Source: Rubellimicrobium rubrum (lineage in GTDB: Bacteria; Pseudomonadota; Alphaproteobacteria; Rhodobacterales; Rhodobacteraceae). Taken from it: 64,000 nucleotides of DNA. The notes beneath the pieces are model-generated. The model was not told the origin of the DNA, did no database searches, and saw only the letters and a list, made by a program, of their open reading frames with translations. Shown in pieces: positions 36,258 through 47,500 of this stretch. Made by a program: the position numbers and the translations under genes. The stretch covers positions 124,001 to 188,000 of the forward strand of contig NZ_VDFU01000002.1 of assembly GCF_006152115.1 (NCBI RefSeq). Reading direction: 5' to 3'. Within the stretch, counting starts at the first letter, position 1. Every line of letters starts with the position of its first letter.

Positions 36258-39200
36258 ATGTCCCCCGATACCGTGACCGAAACGCCCGCACCGGACTACA
36301 AGTCCACGCTGAACCTGCCCGAGACCGCGTTCCCCATGCGCGCCGGGCTGCCCGAGCGCGAGCCGCAGTGGCTCGCCCGCTGGGCGCGGATCGGCATCTA
36401 CGAGCGGCTGCGGGCCTCGGCGGCGGGACGCGCGCCCTTCATCCTGCACGACGGCCCTCCTTACGCGAACGGCAACCTCCATATCGGCCACGGGCTGAAC
36501 AAGGTCCTCAAGGACATGGTGGTGCGGTCCCAGCAGATGATGGGCCGGGACGCGCGCTACATCCCCGGCTGGGACTGCCACGGCCTTCCCATCGAGTGGA
36601 AGATCGAGGAGCAGTACCGGTCCAAGGGCCTGAACAAGGACGACGTCTCGGTCGTCGACTTCCGGCAGGAGTGCCGGAAGTTCGCGGAGCATTGGGTGGA
36701 GATCCAGCGCGAGGAGTTCAAGCGCCTCGGCATCACCGGCAACTGGTCCGACCCCTACCTGACGATGGACTTCCACGCCGAGGCCGTCATCGCCGGGGAG
36801 TTCCAAAAGTTCCTGATGAACGGCAGCCTCTACCAGGGCTCGAAGCCCGTCATGTGGAGCCCCGTCGAAAAGACCGCCCTGGCCGAGGCCGAGGTGGAAT
36901 ACCAGGACGTGACCAGCCACCAGGTCTGGGTGCGGTTTCCGGTCGCCGCCGACGCCTCCCAGCCTCGGAAATCCTCCTACCGGGAGGACGGGACCACGCG
37001 GGTTCTGTTTGGTGCGGAACTGAACGCGCAGCTATCCGACGCGAGTGTCCTGATCTGGACGACAACTCCGTGGACCATCCCGCAGAACCGCGCAGTGGCT
37101 TTCGGCCCCTCCATCGCCTACGGCCTCTACCAGGCGAACCGCCCCGGGACGGACGACAAGCCCGCGACGAGCGAGACGGTGATCCTCGCCGACGCCCTCG
37201 CGGGTGCCGTCTTTGCGCATGCGAAGTTCGCCGAAGGCGACGTCCAGCGTCTCCGCGACGTGTCGGCCGAAGAGCTGTCGGCCCTCACCCTCGCCCACCC
37301 CTTCCGCGGGCTTGAGGGCGCGAACGGCGAGTGGGACTACGACGTCCCCGTCCTCCCCGGCGAGCACGTCACCGAGGACGCGGGCACCGGCTTCGTCCAC
37401 ACCGCGCCCTCGCACGGCGACGACGACTACCAGCTCGGCCTCCGCTATGGCCTGCCCATGACCTACAACGTCATGGAGGACGGCTCCTACCGCGCCGACC
37501 TGCCGCTCTTCGGCGGCCAGCACATCATCCAGCCCGACGGCAAGGAAGGCCCCGCCAACGTCTCCGTCATCAAGGCGCTGGCGGGCGCGGGCGGGCTCTT
37601 CGCGAAAGGAAAGCTCAAGCACAGCTACCCCCATAGCTGGCGCTCCAAGGCCCCGCTGATCTACCGCAACACGCCCCAGTGGTTCGCGGCGATCGACAAG
37701 CCCCTCTCGGACGGCAAGGGCGAATACGGCGACACCATCCGCAAGCGCGCCCTGACCTCCATCGAGGAGCTCGTGACCTTCACCCCCATCTCGGGCCGCA
37801 ACCGCCTCCATTCGATGATGGAGGCGCGGCCCGACTGGGTGCTGTCGCGCCAGCGCGCCTGGGGCGTGCCGCTGACCTGCTTCGTCAAGCGCGGCGCCAA
37901 GCCGACCGACGCGGACTTCCTGCTACGCAATGAGGAGGTGAACGCCCGCATCGTCGCGGCGTTTGAGGCCGAGGGCGCGGACGCCTGGTACAAGGACGGC
38001 TCCAAGGAGCGACTCCTGGGCAACATCGTCAACCCGGACGACTACGAGCAGGTCTTCGACATCCTCGACGTCTGGTTCGACTCAGGGAGCACCCATGCCT
38101 TCGTCCTGCGCGACCGCGCGGACGGGAGCGAAGATGGCCTCGCCGACCTGTATCTGGAGGGCACCGACCAGCATCGCGGCTGGTTCCACTCCTCCATGCT
38201 CCAGGCCTGCGGCACTATCGGGCGCGCGCCCTACCGGGGCGTGCTGACCCATGGCTTCACGCTCGACGAGAAGGGCATGAAGATGTCCAAGTCGCTGGGC
38301 AACACCGTCGCGCCCGCACAGATCGTCAAGGACTACGGCGCGGACATCCTGCGGCTGTGGGTCGCGCAGACCGACTTCACCGTGGACCAGCGCATCGGGC
38401 CCGAGATCCTCAAGGGCACCGCCGACAGCTACCGCCGCCTCCGCAACACCATGCGGTTCCTGCTGGGGAGCCTTGGCGACGTGACCGAGGCCGACCGGGT
38501 CGAGCCCGCCCAGATGCCCGAGCTGGAGCGCTGGGTGCTCCACCGCCTGGCCGAACTGGATGAGGTCGTCCGCACCGGCTACGCCGCCTACGACTTCCAG
38601 GGCGTGTTCCAGGCGCTGTTCAACTTTGCCACCGTGGACCTGTCGGCCTTCTACTTCGACATCCGCAAGGACACCCTCTACTGCGACGGCGACACGGAGC
38701 GTCGCCGGGCCGCGCGGACGGTGCTCGTGCATCTGTTCGACCGCCTGACCACCTGGCTCGCCCCCATCCTGACCTTCACCATGGAGGAGGTCTGGCTGGA
38801 GCGTCACCCGGGCGAGGACTCCTCGGTCCACCTCCAGGACTTCCCCACCACGCCCTCCGACTGGCGCGACGAGGCTCTGGACACCAAGTGGCAGGCCATC
38901 CGCGCCGCCCGCCGTGTCGTGACCGGCGCGCTGGAGAAGCAGCGGACGGCCAAGGTCATCGGGGCTTCGCTGGAGGCCGCGCCGACGGTGTTCGTCTCCG
39001 ACGCGCTCGCGCAGGCGCTGCGGGGGGTGGCCTTCGAGGACCTGTCCATCACCTCGGGCATCGTGGTCACGACCGATGCGGCCCCGGAAGGCGCGTTCCG
39101 GCTGCCGGACGTGCCGGAGGTGGCGGTGGTCTTCGCCCTGGCCGAGGGCGAGAAGTGCCAGCGCTGCTGGAAGATCCTTCCTGACGTGGGGACGCACCCG

Positions 39201-39260
39201 CATCCGCATGTCTGCGCCCGCTGCGACGCGGCCCTGGCCGGGCTGAACGTTCCGGCCTGA
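36258..39260 (+). CDS. ileS: Isoleucyl-tRNA synthetase
   Basis: A 1000-residue class I synthetase charging tRNA-Ile. The HIGH motif is at residues 75-78 (NGNLHIGHGL) and KMSKS at 675-679. The CP1 editing domain lies between them (LIWTTTPWTIPQNRAVAFGP near residue 265), and the C-terminal Cys4 zinc finger is present (EKCQRCWK and HVCARCDAAL). The ATG at 36258 has AGGGAGA 8 bases upstream and gives a normal N-terminus, so I take it as the main start although the frame is open upstream. The DMT permease gene follows after 7 bp. Confidence 0.95.
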   Translation: MSPDTVTETPAPDYKSTLNLPETAFPMRAGLPEREPQWLARWARIGIYERLRASAAGRAPFILHDGPPYANGNLHIGHGLNKVLKDMVVRSQQMMGRDARYIPGWDCHGLPIEWKIEEQYRSKGLNKDDVSVVDFRQECRKFAEHWVEIQREEFKRLGITGNWSDPYLTMDFHAEAVIAGEFQKFLMNGSLYQGSKPVMWSPVEKTALAEAEVEYQDVTSHQVWVRFPVAADASQPRKSSYREDGTTRVLFGAELNAQLSDASVLIWTTTPWTIPQNRAVAFGPSIAYGLYQANRPGTDDKPATSETVILADALAGAVFAHAKFAEGDVQRLRDVSAEELSALTLAHPFRGLEGANGEWDYDVPVLPGEHVTEDAGTGFVHTAPSHGDDDYQLGLRYGLPMTYNVMEDGSYRADLPLFGGQHIIQPDGKEGPANVSVIKALAGAGGLFAKGKLKHSYPHSWRSKAPLIYRNTPQWFAAIDKPLSDGKGEYGDTIRKRALTSIEELVTFTPISGRNRLHSMMEARPDWVLSRQRAWGVPLTCFVKRGAKPTDADFLLRNEEVNARIVAAFEAEGADAWYKDGSKERLLGNIVNPDDYEQVFDILDVWFDSGSTHAFVLRDRADGSEDGLADLYLEGTDQHRGWFHSSMLQACGTIGRAPYRGVLTHGFTLDEKGMKMSKSLGNTVAPAQIVKDYGADILRLWVAQTDFTVDQRIGPEILKGTADSYRRLRNTMRFLLGSLGDVTEADRVEPAQMPELERWVLHRLAELDEVVRTGYAAYDFQGVFQALFNFATVDLSAFYFDIRKDTLYCDGDTERRRAARTVLVHLFDRLTTWLAPILTFTMEEVWLERHPGEDSSVHLQDFPTTPSDWRDEALDTKWQAIRAARRVVTGALEKQRTAKVIGASLEAAPTVFVSDALAQALRGVAFEDLSITSGIVVTTDAAPEGAFRLPDVPEVAVVFALAEGEKCQRCWKILPDVGTHPHPHVCARCDAALAGLNVPA

Positions 39261-39267
39261 CACGCCC

Positions 39268-40104
39268 ATGACCACGGGCCTTCTGGCGGCGGTGCTCTTC
39301 GCCGCCTTTCTTCACGCGGCCTGGAACGCCGTGGTGAAGGTCGGCACCTCCAAGATCGGGGCGATGCTGGTGGTCAGCGTCGCCGAGATCGTCATCGGGG
39401 TGCTGGTGGTCCTGTTCCGGCCCGCGATCGACCCGGCGGCCTGGCCTTGGGTCATCGCGGCCTCCTGCACGCACCTCGCCTACAAGTCGTTCCTGACCTT
39501 TGCCTATGAGCGGGGCGACCTGAGCCGGGTCTATCCCATCGCGCGGGGCGCGGCCCCGATGGTCGTGGCGCTGGTCGGCGCGGCGACGCTGCCCGACGCG
39601 GTGACGGGGCACGAATACGCGGGCATCTTCGTGCTGGGACTGGGCATCCTGCTCATGGCGCGGGGGGTGTTCACCTCTCGGGAGGATCGGAGGCTCCTGC
39701 CCTTTGCGCTGGGCTCGGCGGCGGCGACGGCGACCTATACGATGATCGACGGGCTGGGGGCGCGGGTGTCTGGAGAGCCCGTGGGCTATGTCGGCTGGAT
39801 CTTCATCGGCGGGGGGGCGCTGTTCTCGGCCGCCATGCTGCTTTGGAAGGGCTTGGGCATCGTGCCGCGCCGCCCGCGTGACTGGGCGCTGGGCACGGCA
39901 GGCTCGGTGGCGTCCTACGGGGCCTATGGCGTGTCGATCTGGGCCATGACGCTGGCGCCCATAGCGGTGGTCGCCGCGCTGCGCGAGACCTCGATCCTGT
40001 TCGCGGTGCTGATCGGCTGGCTGGTGTTCCGCGAACGGATGGACCGGGCCAAATGGGCCGCGGTGGGGCTGATCGTGGCGGGCGTGGTGCTCACCCGGCT
40101 GTAG
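39268..40104 (+). CDS. DMT-superfamily (EamA) transporter
   Basis: A 278-residue inner-membrane protein with about ten helices, in two EamA-type halves (about 5-125 and 140-275). The N-terminus (LHAAWNAVVKVG) and YERGDLSRVYPIARGAAPM are typical of a DMT subgroup. Substrate unknown. It is unrelated in detail to the other DMT protein at 26.4 kb. It is close enough to ileS (7 bp) to share its transcript. Confidence 0.87.
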   Translation: MTTGLLAAVLFAAFLHAAWNAVVKVGTSKIGAMLVVSVAEIVIGVLVVLFRPAIDPAAWPWVIAASCTHLAYKSFLTFAYERGDLSRVYPIARGAAPMVVALVGAATLPDAVTGHEYAGIFVLGLGILLMARGVFTSREDRRLLPFALGSAAATATYTMIDGLGARVSGEPVGYVGWIFIGGGALFSAAMLLWKGLGIVPRRPRDWALGTAGSVASYGAYGVSIWAMTLAPIAVVAALRETSILFAVLIGWLVFRERMDRAKWAAVGLIVAGVVLTRL

Positions 40105-40154
40105 GGGGCCCGGGGCGCGCGGAGATCCCGACCCCAGCGCACCCCAGGGCGGCG

Positions 40155-40805
40155 TCAGAACGCGAAACCGACCGCGAGTTGCACATACGGGATGACGTCG
40201 AGCTTTTCGGCAAGGTCACGGATATCCGCGGTCTCCTCGTCGAGGTCGGCCTGCGTCACGTCGGGGTTGTCGGTCAGGGCGGTGACGTCGAAGCCGCCTG
40301 CGAAGATCCCGCCCGCGGCCACCGAATAGGTCATCGCCCCAGAGATGCGGCCAGTGTAGCCCGCGGCCAGGGCCGGGCTCACGTCGCGCGTCTGGGCGAA
40401 TGAGACCGACACGTCGGCTTCGAGGTGGTCGAACTCAATGGCGTTGCCGGTGAAGGCCGCGGCGTAGTCGGTCTTGAACACCCCGGCCGAGACATGGAAC
40501 CCGCCCGCATAGGGGTAATAGTCAGCCAGCAGGCCGACGCCGCCCAAGTCGAGCGTGCCGTCATAGCTGTCGCCGTCGCTCTCCTCGTCGAAGTCGAAGG
40601 ACGCAGCGCCGATGGGCAGGCGCAGGCCGAAGCGGTCGTTCAGGCGCACCGTCGGCTCGAGCGTGGGGCCAAGGCTCGAGACCCCGAGGTTGACGCCATA
40701 GCGCAGGCTGCCCGGATCGATGGACAACGGCGATCCCGTCAGGTCGGCTGCGACGGCCGACCCGCAGGACAAGGCGGCGAGGAGGGCAAGGTGAGGCAGC
40801 TTCAC
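40155..40805 (-). CDS. Outer-membrane beta-barrel protein
   Basis: A 216-residue exported protein. The signal peptide is MKLPHLALLAALSCGSAVAA with cleavage after AVA. The mature part alternates polar and hydrophobic residues in many short strands (YGVNLGVSSL, FHVSAGVFKTDY) and ends in FAF, the C-terminal Phe that guides BAM-dependent insertion. It resembles small alphaproteobacterial porin/OmpA-like barrels, but I cannot name a family. The start is GTG at 40805 with AAGGAG 8-9 bases upstream. Confidence 0.75.
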   Translation of the reverse strand: MKLPHLALLAALSCGSAVAADLTGSPLSIDPGSLRYGVNLGVSSLGPTLEPTVRLNDRFGLRLPIGAASFDFDEESDGDSYDGTLDLGGVGLLADYYPYAGGFHVSAGVFKTDYAAAFTGNAIEFDHLEADVSVSFAQTRDVSPALAAGYTGRISGAMTYSVAAGGIFAGGFDVTALTDNPDVTQADLDEETADIRDLAEKLDVIPYVQLAVGFAF

Positions 40806-40988
40806 TGGTGACTCCTTTCGAAACACCCACACTCTTGCCAGAGGAGAGTTACGAAAAGACTGACTCGCGCAGTGCGGGTGTCGGACAGGAGGATGCTGTG
40901 GCAGACGGAGTTCATTCTGGGTCTTGATTGATCCGGGGTCGTGGCGGCGGCCCCGACCGTCCGGCCCCCGAGGCCGGCGTTCCTCGCC

Positions 40989-41684
40989 TCAGCCTTCCTT
41001 GCCGTAGACGAGTTGCTGCATCGCTCCGGCGCCCAGGAGGTACAAGGACGTGATCGTCAGGCCCCATTGCGCCCAGGACTCGGGGTGGAAGCTGACCCAG
41101 GCGGCCCAGCCCGCGAATACGACCCACAGGAGCGCCATGGGCAGGGTCACGGCACGCCAACGCTCGGTTCGGACGGGGTGCACGAACTTGACGGGGAGGA
41201 ACATGGCGACGGCCAGGATCGTCACCAGCACCACGATGACCCAGAAGTTGGGCTGCCAGGCGAACAGCGCGAGGACCACCATGTTCCAGCAGCCCGGGAA
41301 GCCGGAAAAGCTGTTGTCCTTGGTCTTCATCCGGGTGTCGGAGAAGTAGAGCGCCGAGGTGAAGGTGATGATGATGATGCCGAACCAGCCGGTCCAGCCG
41401 TCCATCAACCCCGACCGGAACAGCGCATAGGCCGGCACGAAGACATAGGTCAGGTAGTCGATCACGAGGTCCATGAGCACCCCGTCGAAGACCGGGGCGT
41501 TCTTCTTGACGTCGTAGCGGCGGGCCAGCGGCCCGTCGATCCCGTCCACGAACAGCGCCACGACGAGCCACAGGAACATCATGTTCCAATCCTCTTGCAC
41601 GGCTTCGAGCATGGCGAGGATCGCCCAAACGGCCCCGGTGGCGGTCAGGAGGTGAACGGCAAGAGCTTTTTGGGCGGCGGTCAT
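40989..41684 (-). CDS. pcs: Phosphatidylcholine synthase
   Basis: A 231-residue inner-membrane enzyme that condenses choline with CDP-diacylglycerol to make phosphatidylcholine and CMP, the host-choline route found in many alphaproteobacteria. The CDP-alcohol phosphotransferase signature is [20 protein letters not shown] followed by [11 protein letters not shown] (about 47-76). About seven to eight helices are predicted. It is divergent from truA with 126 bp between starts. Confidence 0.92.
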   Translation of the reverse strand: MTAAQKALAVHLLTATGAVWAILAMLEAVQEDWNMMFLWLVVALFVDGIDGPLARRYDVKKNAPVFDGVLMDLVIDYLTYVFVPAYALFRSGLMDGWTGWFGIIIITFTSALYFSDTRMKTKDNSFSGFPGCWNMVVLALFAWQPNFWVIVVLVTILAVAMFLPVKFVHPVRTERWRAVTLPMALLWVVFAGWAAWVSFHPESWAQWGLTITSLYLLGAGAMQQLVYGKEG

Positions 41685-41810
41685 GCGGCCCTGATGCCGC
41701 ATCGGGGCCGGGGGGGCAAGCGCGACGCAGCCAACCGGGGCCGACCGGGGTTGCGGTTTTCCCGGTCCCGCCGCTTGCCACGCGCCCGGGCCGCCGCTAC
41801 GCCCCGCGCC

Positions 41811-42596
41811 ATGCCCCGTTATGCGCTGAAGATCGAATACCTCGGCACGCCCTTTGCCGGATGGCAGCGGCAGGCCAGCCAGCCCTCGGTGCAGGGGGCG
41901 CTGGAGGCGGCGCTGGCCCGGCTGGGTCCGGGGCCGCACAACGTCGCGGCGGCGGGGCGGACGGATGCGGGGGTGCATGCCTGGGGGCAGGTGGCTCATT
42001 GCGACATGGCGCGGGAGTGGACGCCGTTCCGGCTGTCCGAGGCGCTGAACCATCACCTGCGGCCGCATCCCGTCGCGATCACCGCCTGCGCCCGAGTCGC
42101 GGACGACTGGCACGCCCGCTTTTCGGCCCGAGAGAGGGCGTATCTGTACCGCATCATCCATCGCCGGGCGCCCCTCGTGCTGTCGGCCCGGCGGGCCTGG
42201 CGGGTGGGCGGCGCCCTGGACGCGGAGGCGATGGCCGAGGGGGCGAGGCACCTGCTGGGGCGGCACGACTTCACGACCTTCCGGTCCACTTGGTGCCAGG
42301 CCGGGAGCCCGGTTCGCACCCTGGACGAGGTGACGGTCCGCCGCGCCGAAGGGCCGGAAGGCACGGAGATCCACGTCGCCGTCCGCGCCCGGAGCTTTCT
42401 GCACAACCAGGTCCGGTCGATCGTGGGAAGCCTGGAGCGGGTGGGCGCAGGGGCCTGGGCCCCGGAGCGGATGGCCGAGGCGCTGGCGGCGCGTGACCGC
42501 GCGGCCTGCGGTCCCGTGGCCCCGGCGGATGGGCTCTATTTCGCGCGGGTCGGCTACGACCCCGACCCGTTCGGTTCCCCTTCAACGGAAATGTGA
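41811..42596 (+). CDS. truA: tRNA pseudouridine(38-40) synthase TruA
   Basis: A 261-residue enzyme that makes pseudouridine at tRNA positions 38-40. The catalytic Asp52 lies in [27 protein letters not shown] is the conserved C-terminal motif, and YEY/YLYRI strands of the fold are clear. Length is normal. The frame is open far upstream but the start at 41811 gives the standard N-terminus [20 protein letters not shown]. Confidence 0.95.
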   Translation: MPRYALKIEYLGTPFAGWQRQASQPSVQGALEAALARLGPGPHNVAAAGRTDAGVHAWGQVAHCDMAREWTPFRLSEALNHHLRPHPVAITACARVADDWHARFSARERAYLYRIIHRRAPLVLSARRAWRVGGALDAEAMAEGARHLLGRHDFTTFRSTWCQAGSPVRTLDEVTVRRAEGPEGTEIHVAVRARSFLHNQVRSIVGSLERVGAGAWAPERMAEALAARDRAACGPVAPADGLYFARVGYDPDPFGSPSTEM

Positions 42597-42696
42597 CGCC
42601 CGGACCCCGGCCGAGCCGTTGTGGCTTTCCCCGGGCGCGCCGCTACGCTTAACCTTTCAGAAGGGTGCATCCCGCGCCCGACTCCTGCGAGGTTCG

Positions 42697-44511
42697 ATGC
42701 CCCGTCTTCCCGTTCTCGTCCTCGCCGCGCTGCTGCCCCTGGGGGCCCAGGCCCAGGAGACCACGCTGGCCCTGCCGCCCGGCACCGACGAGGATCTCCG
42801 CACTGTGCTGGAGAACGCCTCGCTCACGCTGTCGCTGGAGGCCGAGGGGCTGACGGCGGCGCAGGACTATGTGGCGGCAGCGCGGGCGGACTACCGGCGG
42901 CTCCTCGCGGGGCTGTATGCCGAAGGGTATTACGGCGGGGCCATCACCATCACCGTGGACGGGCAGGAAGCCTCGACCATCCAGCCTCTGGATGCGCCGG
43001 CGAGCATCGGGCAGGTGGTGCTGAACGTCACGCCGGGGCCGCGCTTCACCTTTGGGCAGGCGGTGGTCGCGCCGCTCGCGCCCGCGACGGAGCTGCTGCC
43101 GGAGTTCGCCCCCGGCGAGGTCGCGCGGTCCGAAACGGTGCGGGAGGCGGTGGAGGCCGCCGTCGCCGCCTGGCGGGCCGAGGGCAACGCCAAGGCGACC
43201 GTCGCCTCGGAGGAGGTGGTCGCGGTCCATCCTGCCCAGCGGCTCGACGTCACCGTGGGCATCGCGCCGGGGCCCGAGCTGACCTTTGGCGCCGTCACGG
43301 TCAGCGGCAACGAGGACGTCCGCACCCGGCGCATCCTGCGGATCGCGGGCATCCCCTCGGGCGAGGTCTTCGACCCCGAGGTGCTGGATCGCGCGGTCCA
43401 GCGGCTGCGGCGCACGGGGACGTTCGACAGCGTGGCGGTGGTCGAGTCCGAGGCCATCGGGCCGGGCAACACGCTGCCGCTGGCGCTTCAGGTCGTGGAG
43501 TCCCTGCCCCGCCGGATCGGCTTCGGGGCCGAGATCTCGTCCACCGACGGGGTGTCGGCCACGGCCTTCTGGCTGCACCGGAACCTTCTGGGCGGCGCGG
43601 AGCGGCTGCGGGTCGAGGCGGAGATTGCCGGGATCGAGAGCGGGGCCGTGGACACGCAGCGCGGCGGGCTCGACTATGCCCTGGGGGCGAGCTTTGCGCG
43701 GCCGGCAACCTTTGCGGCGGACAACGATCTGGTGGTCGATGCGCGGCTGAGCCAGGAGGACGAGGAGGAGTACTTCCTCCAGCAGTTCACCTTCGACTTC
43801 GGCATCACCCGTTATGTGGGCGACTACTTGACCGCGACGGCGGCAGTCGGCCTGCTGACCGCCCACGAGGAGACGGCGGTCGAGACGCGGGACTACACGC
43901 TCCTGACCCTGCCGCTGTCGGGGGTGCTGGACCGGCGGGACGACCCGCGCGACGCGAGGGCCGGCTATTACCTCGACCTGGAGGCCACGCCCTTCCTGTC
44001 GGTGGGGGGCGAGGCGGGGAACGGGGCGCGGCTTTACGCGGATGCGCGCTATTACCGGACGCTGGGCACGCGGGTGACGCTGGCCGCGCGGGGGCAGTTG
44101 GGCAGCGTGCTGGCCGCTGAGCGCGAGGAGGTGCCTCAGGACTACCTGTTCTTCTCGGGCGGGGGCGGCACGGTGCGAGGGCAGCCCTATCAGGATCTGG
44201 GCGTGGAGGTTCCCGACCCCGAGGAGCCCGGCGAGACGGTGACGCTGGGTGCAGCCTCCTTTGTCGGCGCGCAGCTCGAGGCGCGGGTGGGCTTTACTGA
44301 AAACATCGGCGGCGTGGCCTTCGCCGATTTCGGCGCGGTGGATGAAGGCGCCTTTCCCGGGGGCGACAGCGAGAGCCATGCCGGCGTGGGCCTGGGCGTG
44401 CGCTATGACACCTTTGTCGGGCCGATCCGGCTGGACGTGGCGACGCCGGCCTCGGGCGACGACGCCTTTGGCGCGGTGCAGCTTTACATCGGCATAGGTC
44501 AGTCGTTTTGA
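42697..44511 (+). CDS. tamA: Outer-membrane translocation protein TamA (Omp85 family)
   Basis: A 604-residue Omp85 protein. It has a signal peptide (MPRLPVLVLAALLPLGAQAQ), three POTRA-like repeats (about 30-260, for example VLNVTPGPRFTFGQAVV and VTVSGNEDVRTRRILRIAGI) and a 16-stranded barrel with the FSGGGGTVRGQPYQ loop of Omp85 proteins, ending in QSF. TamA works with TamB, encoded next, in moving lipids or proteins between the two membranes. The two genes overlap by 4 bp. Confidence 0.92.
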   Translation: MPRLPVLVLAALLPLGAQAQETTLALPPGTDEDLRTVLENASLTLSLEAEGLTAAQDYVAAARADYRRLLAGLYAEGYYGGAITITVDGQEASTIQPLDAPASIGQVVLNVTPGPRFTFGQAVVAPLAPATELLPEFAPGEVARSETVREAVEAAVAAWRAEGNAKATVASEEVVAVHPAQRLDVTVGIAPGPELTFGAVTVSGNEDVRTRRILRIAGIPSGEVFDPEVLDRAVQRLRRTGTFDSVAVVESEAIGPGNTLPLALQVVESLPRRIGFGAEISSTDGVSATAFWLHRNLLGGAERLRVEAEIAGIESGAVDTQRGGLDYALGASFARPATFAADNDLVVDARLSQEDEEEYFLQQFTFDFGITRYVGDYLTATAAVGLLTAHEETAVETRDYTLLTLPLSGVLDRRDDPRDARAGYYLDLEATPFLSVGGEAGNGARLYADARYYRTLGTRVTLAARGQLGSVLAAEREEVPQDYLFFSGGGGTVRGQPYQDLGVEVPDPEEPGETVTLGAASFVGAQLEARVGFTENIGGVAFADFGAVDEGAFPGGDSESHAGVGLGVRYDTFVGPIRLDVATPASGDDAFGAVQLYIGIGQSF

Positions 44512-47500
44512 ACCGCCTGTCGATCCTGGCGCTCTGCGCCCTGCCCCTATCCGCCATCGCCCTGTCGGCCGTGGTCCTTCCCGCGCTGGCGCAGACCGAG
44601 GCGGAGACCGAGCGCGACCGCGGCTTCCTGACCAGGCTGATCGAGGACAACCTGTCCTCGACGGCACGGCAGGTGGTCGTGGAAGGGTTCGAGGGCGCGC
44701 TGTCGTCGCGCGCGACGGTGGCGTCGATCACCATCGCGGATCAGGAGGGGGTGTGGCTGCGGGCCACGGACCTCGTGCTCGACTGGAACCGGTCGGCGCT
44801 GCTGGGCGGGCGGATCGAGATCGAGGAGCTGACGGCGGGAAGCATCGAGATCCTGCGCCCGCCGGTCCCCGACCCGCAGGCCCCCACCCCCGAGGCCACG
44901 CCCTTTGCCCTGCCCGAGCTGCCGGTGTCGGTGCGGATCGGGCAGCTTCGGACGGATCGCATCGTGCTGGGCGAACCACTGCTGGGCGAGGAACTGGTGC
45001 TGACCCTCGACGGGTCGGTGAATCTCGCCGGGGGCGAGGGGGCAGCGCAGATCGCGGCACGGATCATCGAAGGGAGCGCGGGGCAGCTTTCGCTCGATGC
45101 CTCCTATTCCAACGAGACGCGGGTCCTGGCCGTGAACCTGGGCCTGGAGGAGGAGGCCGAGGGGCTGGTGGCGCGGACGCTGGGGCTGCCGGGGCTGCCC
45201 TCGGTCGCGCTGAACGTCGAGGGCACCGCGCCCATCGACGATTATGCCGCGCAGATCCGGCTCGCCACCGACGGGGAGCCGCGCATCGCGGGGGACTTCG
45301 CCCTCAAGACCACGGCGACGGAGAACGGCGAGGTCACCTCGCGCGCTTTTGGCTTGGACGTGCGGGGCGACGTGACGCCGCTTCTGGCGCCCGAGGCAGG
45401 CGCGTTCTTCGGGCCGGACGTGGTGCTGCGGACCAAGGGCATCCGGCGGCAGGACGGGTCGCTGGTGTTGACCTCCCTGGGCATCCAGGCCGAGGCGCTG
45501 CGGCTGAACGGCCGGGCGCAGATCACGCCGCAGGGCTGGCCCGCGCGCATCGACCTGGAAGGGACCGTCGGCAACGAGGCGGGGACGCCCGTGCCGCTGC
45601 CCGGTGCGGGTGGCGTGACGGTGACGGGGGTCACGCTGGACGTGGGCTATGACCAGGCCCAGGGGGATGCCTGGACCGGCACCTTTGCCATCGAGAACCT
45701 TGAGCGCGAGGGGCTGGCGCTGGCCGGGCTGACGCTGGAGGGGGGCGGCACGATCCGCCCTGCGACCGAGGAGACTCCGGGCGCCTTCACGGCAGGGCTC
45801 GATTACGCCGCGACGGGGCTGGCCTTTGCCGATGCGGCGGTGAGCGAGGCGCTGGGCGCGGACCTGTCGGGCCGGATCGACCTGGATCGTCCCGCCGATG
45901 GGGGACCGCTGCGGATCGCGGGGCTGACGCTGACCGGGCCGGGGGTGGACGCCGAGCTGACGGGGACCGTGGCGACAAGCCCGGCGCTGCTGGCCGACAC
46001 GGTGCTGGACCTGCGGGCCGGGGACCTGGGGCGCTTTGCGGAGCTGTCGGGGCTGGACCTGGGCGGATCGGCGGATGTGACGGTGGTGTCGCAGGTGCGC
46101 CCGCTGGACGGCATCTTTGACGCGACCATCGACGGGACGACGCAGGACCTTGCGCTCGGGATCGAGGTTCTCGACCCGCTGCTGGCCGGGACGGGGACCG
46201 TGGCGGTGGACGCCGCCCGCGACGAGGCCGGGCTGCGGGTGAGCGAACTGACGATCGACACGGACGCGCTGGACGTGACAGGGACCGCCGACATCACCAG
46301 CGGGGCGAGCGCGGCGCGGTTCGACCTCGCGCTGGCCGATCTGGGGCTGTCCTTTCCGGGTCTCACCGGTCCCGGCACCGTGCGGGGCACCTTTGACCGG
46401 CAGGCCAATGGCGCGGCGGTGATCGACGCGCAGGCCGCGCTGCCGGGTGCGACCGTCGCGCTGGACGCGACCCAGGGCGCGCAGACCCTGGGCGAGGACG
46501 GCGAGCCGGTGCCGGGGCCCTACACCTTCACCGCGCAGGCCGAGGTCGAGGAACTGGAGCCCTACCGGGCCGTGCTGGAGACCTTTGCGCCCGATCTGGG
46601 AATCGCGCCGTCGGGCGCGGCGTCGCTGGACCTGTCGGGGACGGCGGCGGCGGATGCCTCCACCTTCGACGTGACGGTGGGCGCGCGGACGCGGGACCTC
46701 GGGTTCGGGATCGAGGCGCTGGATGCGGCGCTGGCCGGGGAAGGGTCGCTGGCGGGCCGTGCGGTGCGGACGGGGCCGGAAAGCTTCCGGGTCGAAGGGC
46801 TGACCGTGGACACGGACCAGATCGACGGAACGGTGACCGCCGCCATCGACAACGGTGTGGGCACGGCGGAGTTGGACCTGGGCCTCGCCGATGTGGGCGA
46901 GGTGCTGGGCGGGCTGTCGGGGCCAGGGCGCGTGGCGGGCAACGCCGCGCGGGCTGAGGATGGGACGCTGGACCTTGACCTGACAGCGACGCTGCCCACG
47001 GGCACCGCGCGGATCGACGGGACCGTCGCCGCGCCCGAGGATGGCTATGCCTTCACCGGCGACGTGGCGGCCGACTTTTCGGACATCGCGCCGCTGGGGC
47101 CGCTGGTCGGGCGGGATCTGGGCGGGGCGGTGCAGGCCACCGCCTCGGGGACGGCGCGGCCGGACGGGTCGGTGCTGGACCTGACCTTTGACGCGACGAC
47201 CCGGGACCTTCGGGTCGGGCTGCCGCAGATCGACCCGCTGCTCGCGGGGCCGGGCACCCATTCGGGACGGGTGGTGCGGAGCCCGGAGGCGGGCCTCACG
47301 CTCGATGTCGCTGTGGCTACGCCGCAGTTGGATGGCACGGTCGAGGGGGGCTTCACCGAAGGGGCGGGCGACGGGCGGTTCGACCTGACGGTCGCGGATG
47401 TGGGCGTGGTCGCGCCGGGGCTGTCCGGGCCGGCCCGCGCGGTGGGGACCGCCGCGCAGGGGGCGGACGGCACCATCGCCATCGACGCGGAGGCGACGGC

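Noticed and set aside
36368-37315. Alternative plus-strand frame inside ileS
   Set aside because: Out-of-frame shadow of the editing region of IleS.
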